Positions 7,869-15,720 of a stretch of 25,973 nucleotides of DNA are shown here, piece after piece; position 1 is the stretch's first letter, and the number at the start of each line of letters is the position of its first letter. The DNA comes from a virus: positions 1-25,973 of IMG/VR virus record IMGVR_UViG_3300001850_000168. One strand, 5' to 3'. The position numbers and the translations under genes were made by a program. Under the pieces are notes generated by a model. It ran no database searches and had not been told where the DNA came from. It saw only the letters and a program-made list of their open reading frames with translations.

Positions 7869-9854
7869 GTGAAAAAGCCAATAAGTAATATCAAAAAAAG
7901 AAATCGACGCAAAAATAAAACCGGTAAAGGTGCACAAAGACCTTTATCGCATGATATTATTGAATCATTAGAATCTGGTGCTGGATTACGTGAAGCATTT
8001 AAAGATGCTTGGAATAAAAAATTATCTACAATAGAAAAAATTGCATCTGATTTATCTAATAAAGATACTCTTAAAAAAATATTAGTTGAAAAAATGTTTC
8101 CAGAAAATGATATATTTTCTGCTTATATCAGAGGTAAATTAATACCTAAAGATAAAGACAATATTTCACCGGAACCAAATGATAAAATAACTCACACAAC
8201 TCCAACATCATTATCTGAAAATAGTCAAGTTTATTTAAAAATTATTGCGAAAAATTCATTATCACTTCCGGGTATAGCACGTGACGTAAATGTTCTACGT
8301 AGAAATATTGTTTCTCTTGTCAAATTAAAAGGCGGTAAAACTAGTAAATTCGGTGGAAAAGCTGATGCACAATATAAAACATCAAAACAATTAAATCAAA
8401 AATTAAATAAATTAACATCACCATCACGTACAAAAAATGAATCAAAAACACCATCTAAAATTTCAATTAAAAAAACATCAAATGTAAAAGTACCAGCAGC
8501 ACCAGCAGCAAAAGCTGCGGCTACAGCAGCATCATCAGCAGGTGAAGGTGGTATAATTAGTGGAATTTTAGAAACGTTATTTGGATTTTTTGCGGGTGTT
8601 TTGCCTTCAGTAATTAGAACTCTATTAAATCCAAAGGCTCTATTGAGAATATTCTCAAGAATTTTCGTAATTGCAAGTTTAATTGGAGCATTGTTCAGTG
8701 GTATTGTTGATGCTTGGGAAAAATGGAAAGAAACTGGAAGTTTAAAAGAAGCACTAATTGAAGGCATTGCATCATTTGTTGATTTCTTAACATTTGGATT
8801 GATTGGAAAAGATAATGTAAAAGATTTTCTGGGAAAAATAGGAACTTTTATTGAACCATTTATAAAAACAATAAAAGATATGTATTATAATATAAAAGAT
8901 TGGATAGTAAACAATATAGGTATTCCTAAAATATCTTTGGGTACATGGTTTGGTAAAGAAAGAAGTATAGGTCCATATTATCCATTTAAAAATGATACAA
9001 CTTCAGAAAAAAATGAGATAAGTGTAAGAGAAGAACCAGAAAAAAAACAAACTGAAAACATAGGCAAAGGTGGTGAATCAGGAGGCGCTGGAGCAACAGG
9101 CAGTTTTGAAACTACATCAGATAAAGAATCTACATCAGCAAATTTAGTATCTGGAATTTCTTTAAGATTACCTCCAAATGTAACATATGATGGATCAACA
9201 GGAAATTTTGTATATAAAGGTATATCTTTTAAAGCGGGCAATCAACAAGAATTAAATTCTATAGTTAAATCTATAGATAATTCTTCTGTAATTGAATATG
9301 ATAGTAAAGATTCTTCTGGTGAAAACGTAATTAAAACATTTGATGGCTCAACAGGTGAAAGTTCTTTAAGACCTTGTGCTTCATTAAAAATAGAGACACC
9401 AACTAAAGTAACATCACCTGAATCTGATTCAAGTACAACACCTTCAACTTCTGATTCTGCTGAAACTTCTAGCCCATCATCTATAGCATCCGCATCAGAT
9501 TCAATTACAACACCTTCAACTTCAGGTGAACAATCTTCATCGGAAACGACTTCAAACATTAAGCCTTTAATGGGTTATTTGTTTGATAAGTCTAAAATGT
9601 CATCACCATTAAAACAAATGGAAACTGATGATTTAGATAAAATTATACCTAATGTTAATGGTTCAGATTTGATGAATAAATCTTCTGATATTGCAGAAGC
9701 ACAACGACTAGAATTTTCAGATGATAACGGAAATATTGAAATAAATTCTCCTACAACAAATAATAATTCTTCATCAACAGATGAAAATACTAATTCACCA
9801 ATAGAAAATGCATATGATGATGAAATGTATGCTAAATTTGTAACATCATACTAA
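7869..9854 (+). CDS. Hub/tape-measure-like protein, first of two paralogs
   Basis: A 661-residue protein starting with GTG and a basic N-terminus (residues 1-25 rich in Lys/Arg). Residues about 118-155 (YLKIIAKNSLSLPGIARDVN) and a hydrophobic segment (about 228-290) followed by IVDAWEKWKETGSLKEALIE and FVDFLTFGLIGKDN match equivalent stretches of the next gene, so the two are paralogs. The hydrophobic core fits a tape-measure or gp29-type protein held inside the tube. The C-terminal third is Ser/Thr/Asn-rich with a small predicted domain (about 435-500, LRLPPNVTYDGSTGNFVYKG). It has no recognisable enzyme domain. The final NSPTTNN...YDDEMYA echoes the end of the paralog. Tape-measure identity is inferred from length, position and hydrophobic core. 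Confidence 0.7.
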   Translation: MKKPISNIKKRNRRKNKTGKGAQRPLSHDIIESLESGAGLREAFKDAWNKKLSTIEKIASDLSNKDTLKKILVEKMFPENDIFSAYIRGKLIPKDKDNISPEPNDKITHTTPTSLSENSQVYLKIIAKNSLSLPGIARDVNVLRRNIVSLVKLKGGKTSKFGGKADAQYKTSKQLNQKLNKLTSPSRTKNESKTPSKISIKKTSNVKVPAAPAAKAAATAASSAGEGGIISGILETLFGFFAGVLPSVIRTLLNPKALLRIFSRIFVIASLIGALFSGIVDAWEKWKETGSLKEALIEGIASFVDFLTFGLIGKDNVKDFLGKIGTFIEPFIKTIKDMYYNIKDWIVNNIGIPKISLGTWFGKERSIGPYYPFKNDTTSEKNEISVREEPEKKQTENIGKGGESGGAGATGSFETTSDKESTSANLVSGISLRLPPNVTYDGSTGNFVYKGISFKAGNQQELNSIVKSIDNSSVIEYDSKDSSGENVIKTFDGSTGESSLRPCASLKIETPTKVTSPESDSSTTPSTSDSAETSSPSSIASASDSITTPSTSGEQSSSETTSNIKPLMGYLFDKSKMSSPLKQMETDDLDKIIPNVNGSDLMNKSSDIAEAQRLEFSDDNGNIEINSPTTNNNSSSTDENTNSPIENAYDDEMYAKFVTSY

Positions 9855-9861
9855 TAAAAAA

Positions 9862-12237
9862 ATGGATTCCAATAATAAACCACAATTACTGAATAATTCT
9901 AATGCTTTAGTTGATTCATATCTGAAAATTATTTCTAAATCATTTTTATCTCTACAATCTATATCTAGAGATATAAATGTAGCAAAAATCAATATGGGTA
10001 AATTGGTTAAACTTGAAGGCGGAAAACCAATAACTAAACCTGATGCTATGTGGAAATCTCCACAAAGAATACAAAAAGAATTTGAAAAAAAAGTAGAATC
10101 ATCAAAAATATCAAAGATAGAAGAAATAAAAAAACCAGATGAAAAACCAGATGGAAAACCGGAAGAAAAACCAGAAGAAAAAAAGAAAGGAATTTTGGAT
10201 TCTATATTAGGAATATTTAATTTTAAGAATTTGTTTTCAGGAGGTCTTTTAAAAATTTTAGGTAAATTATCTATACCTTTATTGATAGTTTCATCATTAT
10301 GGGAAGGAATATCTAGTGCTTGGGAAGCATGGACTGAAACTGGTTCTATATGGGAAGCCTATAAATCTGTTATAGGAGGTATAGTTGATTTTCTCTCATT
10401 TGGATTAATTGATAAGAAACTTGTTGGCGAATTAATGGATGATGCAGCAAATTTTTTAAAACCATTTTTAAATGCTGTTTCTGGTTTCATAGAAAAAATT
10501 GGTAAATGGTTTTCTGATAAGTTTTCTTTTGTATCTGAATTATTCGGACCAAAAGAGAAATTAGTGCCAAAAGATAATATAAAAGGATTACATGATCTGG
10601 AAGAAGATTTGAACAAAAGAAAAGCAGAATTAAAAGATGCCGAAGAAAGAGCAGCAAAACTTGCTGAAGAAGCAAAAAACGATGCAAGTAAAAAAGCAGA
10701 ATCAGAAAAAGCAAATTCTGATGCACAAAAAAAGGCATGGTTAGAACGACAAAAAAATGCAGAACTGAATCGTGAGAAAAGACAAGAAAGAAGAACACGA
10801 ATCCAAACCGCAGCAAAACGTTCTGCACCAACTCCTTCTAGTACACCAGAAACATCAGCAACATCCGGAACTTCACCATCACAACAATCTTCAAGTGGTA
10901 GTTCTGGTGGTTCTAGAAGTTCTGGTGGTTCAGGAATGGAAAAATTATTAGCATTTATTTCTAAAGGTGAAGGTGGTTATAATGCTATGAATCAAGGAAC
11001 TAGAGGTGGTCAAATTGTAGGTAGTACACAAAATTCATCTACAATATTGGGTAAAAAATTAACAGATATGACAATTGGTGAAATAGTACAAAATCAAAAA
11101 GAAGGAAAATTATTTGCTGCTGGTAGATATCAAATAATACCAATAACAATGCCTGTAGCATTAAAAGGTGCTGGCGCTGGTATGAATGATAAATTTGATG
11201 AGAAAACACAAGATGAACTAGGTAAAGCATTAATTTTTAATAGACCAACATTAGGTGGTTATATAAAGAAAAGAAATGATAATTTACGTGGAGCAATGAA
11301 AGATTTTGCAATGGAATGGGCATCGATGCCTGATCCTGATACTGGAAATTCATATTATGGTAGTGGTAATAGAGCATCACATTCTGTAGAAGAAGTAAAA
11401 AGTGCATTACAAGAAGCAAGAGGTGATAAAGGTGATACTACACCAACAAATGTTGCATCAGCCGCAAGTACAGTAACTCCTTCTGCTGCTGGAGCAAGTT
11501 CATATGGACCAAGTACACCATCTTCTGGTGGAGATTCCACAGCAGAACTATCAACATTAGTTACAAAATCGGATTCTGGTGTTGATATTAGTGGTTTTAA
11601 ACCCGCATTCGCACAACAACTAGCTAAAGCTGCTTCAGAATTTAAACAAGTAACAGGAAAAAAAATACAAATAAATTCAGGCTATCGTTCAAATGAAAAA
11701 CAAAAACAATTATATGATGATTGGAAAGCAGGTAGATTAAAAGTACCTGCTGTTGCTGAACCAGCACCACCTCTAGGAAATGGTAGAGGTAGTTTACATA
11801 GTTCTGGAATGGCAGCAGATATACAACCAACAAGAGAATTAGAACAAAATATATCCATTTTCACTAAAAATGGTCTAATTAGAAATGTACCAGGCGAAGC
11901 ATGGCATTTTCAGTTAGGTAATACACCACCAACACCAGATAATCCACAAAATCCTGGTGCACCAATTGTAGTTGCAGATAGTAATGCAGGTAAAGCAACT
12001 GATATTTCTAGTGGAAAAAGTGTTAATACAACATCAAATCCTTCCGCTTCTAGTGGTAGTGAAATATCAAAAAAATCTGCGAATTTGAGTAGTAGTTATA
12101 ATCAACAACAAAGACGATTACCACCATGTATGATTAATGCACCAACTACAAATAATACAGTAATAAAAAATACTAAAAATACACCAAAAAATAAAACAAA
12201 AATCGATATGGGATATGAACTAGGTATGGCATCATAA
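9862..12237 (+). CDS. Hub/tape-measure-like protein with lysozyme-like and M15 peptidase domains
   Basis: A 791-residue paralog of the preceding protein: shared N-terminal YLKIISKSFLSLQSISRDIN, hydrophobic segment at about 127-155, then AWEAWTETGSIWEAYKS and IVDFLSFGLIDKK. A charged helical stretch rich in Lys/Glu/Ala (about 240-320) probably forms a coiled coil. Residues about 358-520 look like a lambda-type transglycosylase/lysozyme domain (catalytic-type E370 in KGEGGYNA; GRYQII at 421-426). Residues about 570-690 are an M15 D-Ala-D-Ala carboxypeptidase-like domain: SGYRS, HSSGMAAD with zinc ligands H646 and D653, and EAWH (E679, H682). The protein could cut both glycan strands and peptide stems during DNA entry. 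It ends just before a strong terminator. Confidence 0.8.
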   Translation: MDSNNKPQLLNNSNALVDSYLKIISKSFLSLQSISRDINVAKINMGKLVKLEGGKPITKPDAMWKSPQRIQKEFEKKVESSKISKIEEIKKPDEKPDGKPEEKPEEKKKGILDSILGIFNFKNLFSGGLLKILGKLSIPLLIVSSLWEGISSAWEAWTETGSIWEAYKSVIGGIVDFLSFGLIDKKLVGELMDDAANFLKPFLNAVSGFIEKIGKWFSDKFSFVSELFGPKEKLVPKDNIKGLHDLEEDLNKRKAELKDAEERAAKLAEEAKNDASKKAESEKANSDAQKKAWLERQKNAELNREKRQERRTRIQTAAKRSAPTPSSTPETSATSGTSPSQQSSSGSSGGSRSSGGSGMEKLLAFISKGEGGYNAMNQGTRGGQIVGSTQNSSTILGKKLTDMTIGEIVQNQKEGKLFAAGRYQIIPITMPVALKGAGAGMNDKFDEKTQDELGKALIFNRPTLGGYIKKRNDNLRGAMKDFAMEWASMPDPDTGNSYYGSGNRASHSVEEVKSALQEARGDKGDTTPTNVASAASTVTPSAAGASSYGPSTPSSGGDSTAELSTLVTKSDSGVDISGFKPAFAQQLAKAASEFKQVTGKKIQINSGYRSNEKQKQLYDDWKAGRLKVPAVAEPAPPLGNGRGSLHSSGMAADIQPTRELEQNISIFTKNGLIRNVPGEAWHFQLGNTPPTPDNPQNPGAPIVVADSNAGKATDISSGKSVNTTSNPSASSGSEISKKSANLSSSYNQQQRRLPPCMINAPTTNNTVIKNTKNTPKNKTKIDMGYELGMAS

Positions 12238-12261
12238 AAAACCCCGCCGAAGCGGGGTTTT
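12238..12261. terminator. Bidirectional intrinsic terminator
   Basis: A perfect stem ACCCCGC/GCGGGGT with a CGAA tetraloop (12241-12258) is flanked by A4-5 on the left and T4 on the right. It therefore ends transcription from both the plus-strand tail block (stop at 12237) and the minus-strand gp32 gene (stop at 12279). Confidence 0.95.
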
Positions 12262-12278
12262 CTCTTAGTTATTTTATC

Positions 12279-13160
12279 TTAGTCCTTTTCTGCTAATTTC
12301 TTAAAGTAATTCAAATCTTCATCATCAGTATCAGAAATATTGGAAGTTTCTTTAAGATATGATTCTTCTTTTTCAGAAACATCCGTTACTCTTGATCGAA
12401 TAGGAATAACATCTCCTAATCCAAGAGCCTTATCAAGGCGACTCTTAATTTGATCATATGATTTAAAATTCTTTTCTTCAAGAAATTCTTTCAATGAAAA
12501 TTCACTTTTCCAAATTTTCTCAAGAGACTCATCATCATTAGAGATTGAAGAACTTTCAGCAAATTCAGATTTATCATAATTACGATAACCCTCAACATTG
12601 CGAATTTTCATTTTAAAGTTGGCACCTTGCCACATATCAAAAGGATTAATTGCTTTTTCATCAGGAAATTCTGGATTCATTGCTTCTGTAATCTTATCAA
12701 AGATTTTTTTACCATATTTAAATAGTTTAACTTGACCATCATTTTCCGGATTACTTGGATCAGAAATAACTAGAATATTTGAAATATAAGAAAGTTTACG
12801 TTTCTGTTTACGTACAATTTCTTTATTTGCTTCAATACCAGAATTCCAGAGAACTGAATTGTGTTCACATACTGGACATTTTTGATTAATTGTTGTCAAA
12901 CAGTTATCAATCAACCAACCGCCTGGACCTTGAAAACCATGATTGAAAACACGAATCCAAGGTAGTGCATCATCACCATCGACAGATGGTGCAGGAAGAA
13001 ATCGGATTGTTGCGATACCATTTCCTGCTTTATCAACTGTTGGTTGCCAAAGACGGGTATCTTGTTTAGAATCACTACTAGCCATTGTAGAAGATTCGAT
13101 TGCTTTAGTAAGGGATTCAAAACTTTTGGAATTGCGTTTTAGATTTGCGAATGAACTCAT
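12279..13160 (-). CDS. gp32: Single-stranded DNA-binding protein, gp32-like
   Basis: A 293-residue protein close to T4 gp32 (301). It coats ssDNA during replication, recombination and repair. The N-terminus has a LAST-type basic/Ser cluster (LKRNSKSFESL) used for cooperative binding. The core holds the zinc motif H74-X12-C87-X7-C95-X2-C98 (HGFQ...DNC...KCPVCEHN); T4 has X9 in the middle spacer. Aromatic and basic residues follow. The C-terminal tail is acidic (about residues 255-285, DTDDEDL), as needed for partner binding. A GAGG site lies 7 bases before the ATG. A sigma-70-like promoter lies upstream at 13219-13247 and the leader may fold. It closes a leftward block with gp59, gp33 and DsbA, the same order as in T4, and ends at the shared terminator. 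Confidence 0.95.
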   Translation of the reverse strand: MSSFANLKRNSKSFESLTKAIESSTMASSDSKQDTRLWQPTVDKAGNGIATIRFLPAPSVDGDDALPWIRVFNHGFQGPGGWLIDNCLTTINQKCPVCEHNSVLWNSGIEANKEIVRKQKRKLSYISNILVISDPSNPENDGQVKLFKYGKKIFDKITEAMNPEFPDEKAINPFDMWQGANFKMKIRNVEGYRNYDKSEFAESSSISNDDESLEKIWKSEFSLKEFLEEKNFKSYDQIKSRLDKALGLGDVIPIRSRVTDVSEKEESYLKETSNISDTDDEDLNYFKKLAEKD

Positions 13161-13218
13161 ATTATTACCTCGTATAAAAGTTGTGTTTGTTTAGTGTAAC
13201 GACTTGTCCACTGAATAC

Positions 13219-13247
13219 ATAATATACTATATTTATCATGTTGTCAA
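13219..13247 (-). promoter_or_regulatory. Sigma-70-like promoter for gp32
   Basis: TTGACA (13247-13242) and TATTAT (13224-13219) are separated by 17 bases on the minus strand. The -35 box lies inside the last codons of the HAD gene. A start near 13212 would give a leader of about 50 bases. Confidence 0.75.
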
Positions 13248-13724
13248 GTAGTATTCTAGAATTTCTTTACTTTTACCATAATTTTCATGAAGAATACCAA
13301 TACCACCAGCATCTTCAAAAAATTGAATAACTTCCGAAGTATCATCAATCAATATGGTATTTGGTGTTGCATACTTCGCTTTTCTTCTTCTACTAGAAAC
13401 AATGTTAGCTTTATAATCAATGTTATGATCTTTTAGCCATTTTCTTTTTTGTTCTTCTACAATACTATGAAATTTTTCTCCTCCACTTGATGAAAGTATT
13501 TCAACAGGTATATTTGTTTGATTTACATATTTGATCAATTCTAATGCGCCAGGAAAGAAATCCAATTTCTCAAACTGTTTTGTCTCAACAAAGTTATTCC
13601 AGTTTTTTGAGAATAGTTTCTTTTCTCTGGCATTTTTTGGTGATTCATTGTATAACTCAATGTATTTCTTTTCAAAATCACATAGGACACCATCCAAATC
13701 CAGATATATTTTATCTATTTTCAA
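13236..13724 (-). CDS. HAD-superfamily phosphatase (5'-nucleotidase-like)
   Basis: A 162-residue protein with the HAD motifs in order: YLDLDGVLCDF (nucleophile D9, acid D11), LSSSGG (motif II, about 78-82), a basic SRRRKAKY (motif III lysine region, about 111-118) and LIDDTS (D127, D128). The small size and cap resemble the 5'(3')-deoxyribonucleotidase/NT5C-like proteins common in phages, which would dephosphorylate nucleotides; the substrate is not shown by the sequence. The start is TTG at 13724-13722, overlapping the gp59 stop (TTGA), with GGAG 8 bases upstream, so translation is coupled to gp59. It lies between gp59 and gp32, where T4 has no such gene. Confidence 0.8.
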   Translation of the reverse strand: MKIDKIYLDLDGVLCDFEKKYIELYNESPKNAREKKLFSKNWNNFVETKQFEKLDFFPGALELIKYVNQTNIPVEILSSSGGEKFHSIVEEQKRKWLKDHNIDYKANIVSSRRRKAKYATPNTILIDDTSEVIQFFEDAGGIGILHENYGKSKEILEYYLTT

Positions 13725-14308
13725 TTCATTTTCTCCAATAATATTTTTTTCATCTTATTTCTATCAAACTGTATAAATGGTACATATTTCAAACACTTTT
13801 TTCTTATTTGGGGCCATTGAATTGTATCTTGAATTTTTTTATTCCAAAATGGAAAAAAGTTCATTAAGACATTCATAATACATACTGTTTCTATATGAAT
13901 TTCTTTTTGCAACATCATTGTCAAAAGTTTCGGATAAGTATCATTAACTATAAGTAAATCATTAGGATTTTTTGTATTATCTGCTAATTTAGAAAAATCT
14001 TCACTTATAGTATATGTCAATGATTCGATAACTTTCATTCTATTACGATGAATAGTTAATGATTCCTCTGTCAATAATGTTCCAATCCAAACATTTTCAT
14101 CATATACAAAATTGGATACTAAAAATTCTATATAATCCTCTTTTGTATTTCTTCTTGATAATTTGTAGAAATAATATTTATCCTTTCGGTTTTCAAAAGC
14201 ATCAATACTTGTCTTTGTTTTACCATTATACAGAAAATAGTCATATTTTTCGGAACTAAAATGCATCTTCAATGCATTATATAAACAAAATGCATCATAT
14301 CCTGTCAT
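13721..14308 (-). CDS. gp59: Replicative helicase loader, gp59-like
   Basis: A 195-residue basic protein; T4 gp59 has 217. The pattern GYDAFCLYNALKMHFSSEKY, then RKDKYYFYKLSRRNTKEDYI and NFVYDENVWIGTLL, matches gp59, which has RRDKYFFQKLS and ISNLVANQDAWIG at the same places. Gp59 binds fork DNA and gp32 and loads the gp41 helicase. The neighbours gp33 (upstream) and gp32 (downstream) reproduce the T4 order, supporting the call despite weak overall conservation. Confidence 0.85.
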   Translation of the reverse strand: MTGYDAFCLYNALKMHFSSEKYDYFLYNGKTKTSIDAFENRKDKYYFYKLSRRNTKEDYIEFLVSNFVYDENVWIGTLLTEESLTIHRNRMKVIESLTYTISEDFSKLADNTKNPNDLLIVNDTYPKLLTMMLQKEIHIETVCIMNVLMNFFPFWNKKIQDTIQWPQIRKKCLKYVPFIQFDRNKMKKILLEKMN

Positions 14309-14325
14309 AAAAACTCTCTAAAAAA

Positions 14326-14550
14326 TCAAAAAGGTAATCTAGCTTTTTTGGGCAAAAGATTTAAATCCATAGCATCATTCTCAATTTTCGATTTAAGAGT
14401 GCTGTTTATTAAGGATGATGCTACATCAAGTTCCATACCTGTTTCATTACAATATTCTACAACTGCTTCAATATAATTGTAATCAGTAGTGGAAACAATT
14501 TTTTCTATGTCTTTTGCAAAAGATAGCATTTCATCTTTTGTGGGCATCAT
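14326..14550 (-). CDS. gp33: Late transcription coactivator, gp33-like
   Basis: A 74-residue protein, shorter than T4 gp33 (112). The core IEAVVEYCNETGMELDVASS followed by LINSTLKSKIENDAMDLNLL matches the gp33 family, which bridges RNA polymerase and the gp45 clamp at late promoters. The start ATG overlaps the DsbA stop (ATGATG), indicating coupling. It implies late promoters of the TATAAATA type; one is present at 5121-5128. Confidence 0.85.
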   Translation of the reverse strand: MMPTKDEMLSFAKDIEKIVSTTDYNYIEAVVEYCNETGMELDVASSLINSTLKSKIENDAMDLNLLPKKARLPF

Positions 14551-14822
14551 GTTTTTACTATATTTTGATAAAGAGTTTCAAATTGATCTTGTATAGCAAC
14601 TTCCTCATCAAAATTTTGTTTATGATATACCTTTACCATTTTATTAAGAATTTTTTTAGGTAAATTTAATTCAGAACTAATAGTGTTTACTGCATCTTTA
14701 ATTAGATCACGTTCTGCTTCTATTCTAATTTTGGATTCAGAACACTCTTTCAAAACACGTAATAGTTTTTGTTTGTCTGCTGGATTAGTAATTTGATTAA
14801 TTGTTAATTGTTGAATAGCCAT
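14547..14822 (-). CDS. dsbA: DsbA-like double-stranded DNA-binding late transcription protein
   Basis: A 91-residue, mostly helical, charged protein, similar in size to T4 DsbA (89). The stretch KIRIEAERDLIKDAVNTISS then ELNLPKKILNKMVKVYHKQN is typical of the family. In T4, DsbA binds DNA near late promoters and lies between rnh and 33; here it directly precedes gp33 with a 4-base overlap. It is not the periplasmic disulfide oxidase of the same name. Size, pattern and context agree. Confidence 0.8.
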   Translation of the reverse strand: MAIQQLTINQITNPADKQKLLRVLKECSESKIRIEAERDLIKDAVNTISSELNLPKKILNKMVKVYHKQNFDEEVAIQDQFETLYQNIVKT

Positions 14823-14823
14823 A

Positions 14824-15060
14824 TTATTTTCCTTTCAAAGAATAAGCAATACAAATAGAATCGGTTGTAGTTTGATATGAACATCTAACTGAAAGAGGGT
14901 CAACTCCCTTAGTAATAGCATTTTCTATATTTTTCGACATTAAAGTTCTATCATTAATAGAATACACTGAATAACCAATAACAACAGAAACAAAACAAAT
15001 TGTTATTGAAATATAAAATTGTAATATAGTATTATTCATTTTATTTGGTGTTTCATTCAT
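14824..15060 (-). CDS. Small single-pass membrane protein, possible lysis accessory
   Basis: A 78-residue protein with one membrane segment (about residues 11-34, TILQFYISITICFVSVVIGY) and a polar C-terminal part with two cysteines (C59, C70). I recognise no family. GGAG lies about 9 bases before the ATG, and the endolysin stop is one base away, so both are made together. A single-pass protein beside an endolysin could be a holin, pinholin or spanin-type partner, but nothing in the sequence settles this. Confidence 0.6.
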   Translation of the reverse strand: MNETPNKMNNTILQFYISITICFVSVVIGYSVYSINDRTLMSKNIENAITKGVDPLSVRCSYQTTTDSICIAYSLKGK

Positions 15061-15061
15061 T

Positions 15062-15637
15062 TTAAATTGCTCCTTGTAATTTAATTACATCACGTTGATT
15101 TTTATAAAAAATATGTCTACCAATTTTAACTGTTTGTGATAGATTCCAACCAGGATTAACATAATCTGCATGGTAATACGTTGATCCTTTCGTATTATCT
15201 GTTATTTTACCATAGTTCATAAATACTCTAACAGATAATTCACGAATATCATTATACAATGAAGTTTGTCTAATTGTCAACCTATTTGACATCTCTTTTG
15301 CCTGACAAGTCCATGAAAATTGGCAAATGATTATATCATCAGCAGTTTTGGTTCTTTGGTATACAACATTACAAACATTATTTGCATAATTCTTAGATGA
15401 TACACGATTAAGTGTTACCATTGCAACTGCAATTTTACCTTCTACACTTTCATTTCCTGCTTCAAAATATATATTTTCTGCGAGACATTCTACCTGTTTT
15501 TTAACTGGTTCTGCTAATGCATTAAAAGGTATATTCGTAGGAATATAGTATATGTTTGGTAATTTTGATAATAATGGTGCAATATAACATCCAAATATTA
15601 ATGTTATACATATAGAAATGAAAAATAAAGGACGCAT
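15062..15637 (-). CDS. SleB-type cell wall hydrolase, probable endolysin with N-terminal membrane anchor
   Basis: A 191-residue protein of the SleB/Hydrolase_2 family: ECLAENIYFEAGNESVEGKI (catalytic-type E59), VAMVTLNRV and, near the end, HADYVNPGWNLSQTVKIGRH. Family members are lytic transglycosylases or amidases acting on peptidoglycan. The N-terminus has a hydrophobic segment (about 4-24, LFFISICITLIFGCYIAPLL), so the enzyme may enter the membrane through Sec, as signal-anchor-release endolysins do. A purine-rich AAGGAGA site precedes the ATG. It is the likely exit lysin, distinct from the entry domains at 9862-12237. A promoter-like sequence lies inside the gene. Confidence 0.85.
   Translation of the reverse strand: MRPLFFISICITLIFGCYIAPLLSKLPNIYYIPTNIPFNALAEPVKKQVECLAENIYFEAGNESVEGKIAVAMVTLNRVSSKNYANNVCNVVYQRTKTADDIIICQFSWTCQAKEMSNRLTIRQTSLYNDIRELSVRVFMNYGKITDNTKGSTYYHADYVNPGWNLSQTVKIGRHIFYKNQRDVIKLQGAI
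15251..15280 (-). promoter_or_regulatory. Promoter-like sequence inside the endolysin gene
   Basis: TTGACA (15280-15275) and TATAAT (15256-15251) are separated by 18 bases on the minus strand. A start near 15244 would serve the small membrane protein and the DsbA-gp33-gp59 genes without the upstream endolysin. Both boxes match consensus exactly, but the site lies in coding DNA. Confidence 0.5.
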
Positions 15638-15674
15638 AATAGTCTCCTTATTATTTTATTTGTGTTTGTGTTTA

Positions 15675-15699
15675 TTAGGGTGTTTTAGGAACACCCTAA
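15675..15699. other. Ten-base-pair hairpin between outer-membrane and endolysin genes
   Basis: A perfect 10-bp stem, TTAGGGTGTT/AACACCCTAA, has a 5-base loop. Neither side has a proper T-run, so it is a weak candidate for intrinsic termination and may instead stabilise or process the mRNA between 15721 and 15637. Confidence 0.5.
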
Positions 15700-15720
15700 A
15701 ATCCTTTGGGACAATCTACA

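Noticed and set aside
8396-9559. Long minus-strand ORFs opposite the first hub/tape-measure paralog
   Set aside because: They mirror Ser/Thr- and Ala-rich codons of the plus-strand gene, show low-complexity composition and have no start signals.
13544-13741. Plus-strand ORFs opposite the HAD, gp59 and neighbouring genes
   Set aside because: They are Phe/Leu/Ile-rich antisense shadows of well-supported minus-strand genes.
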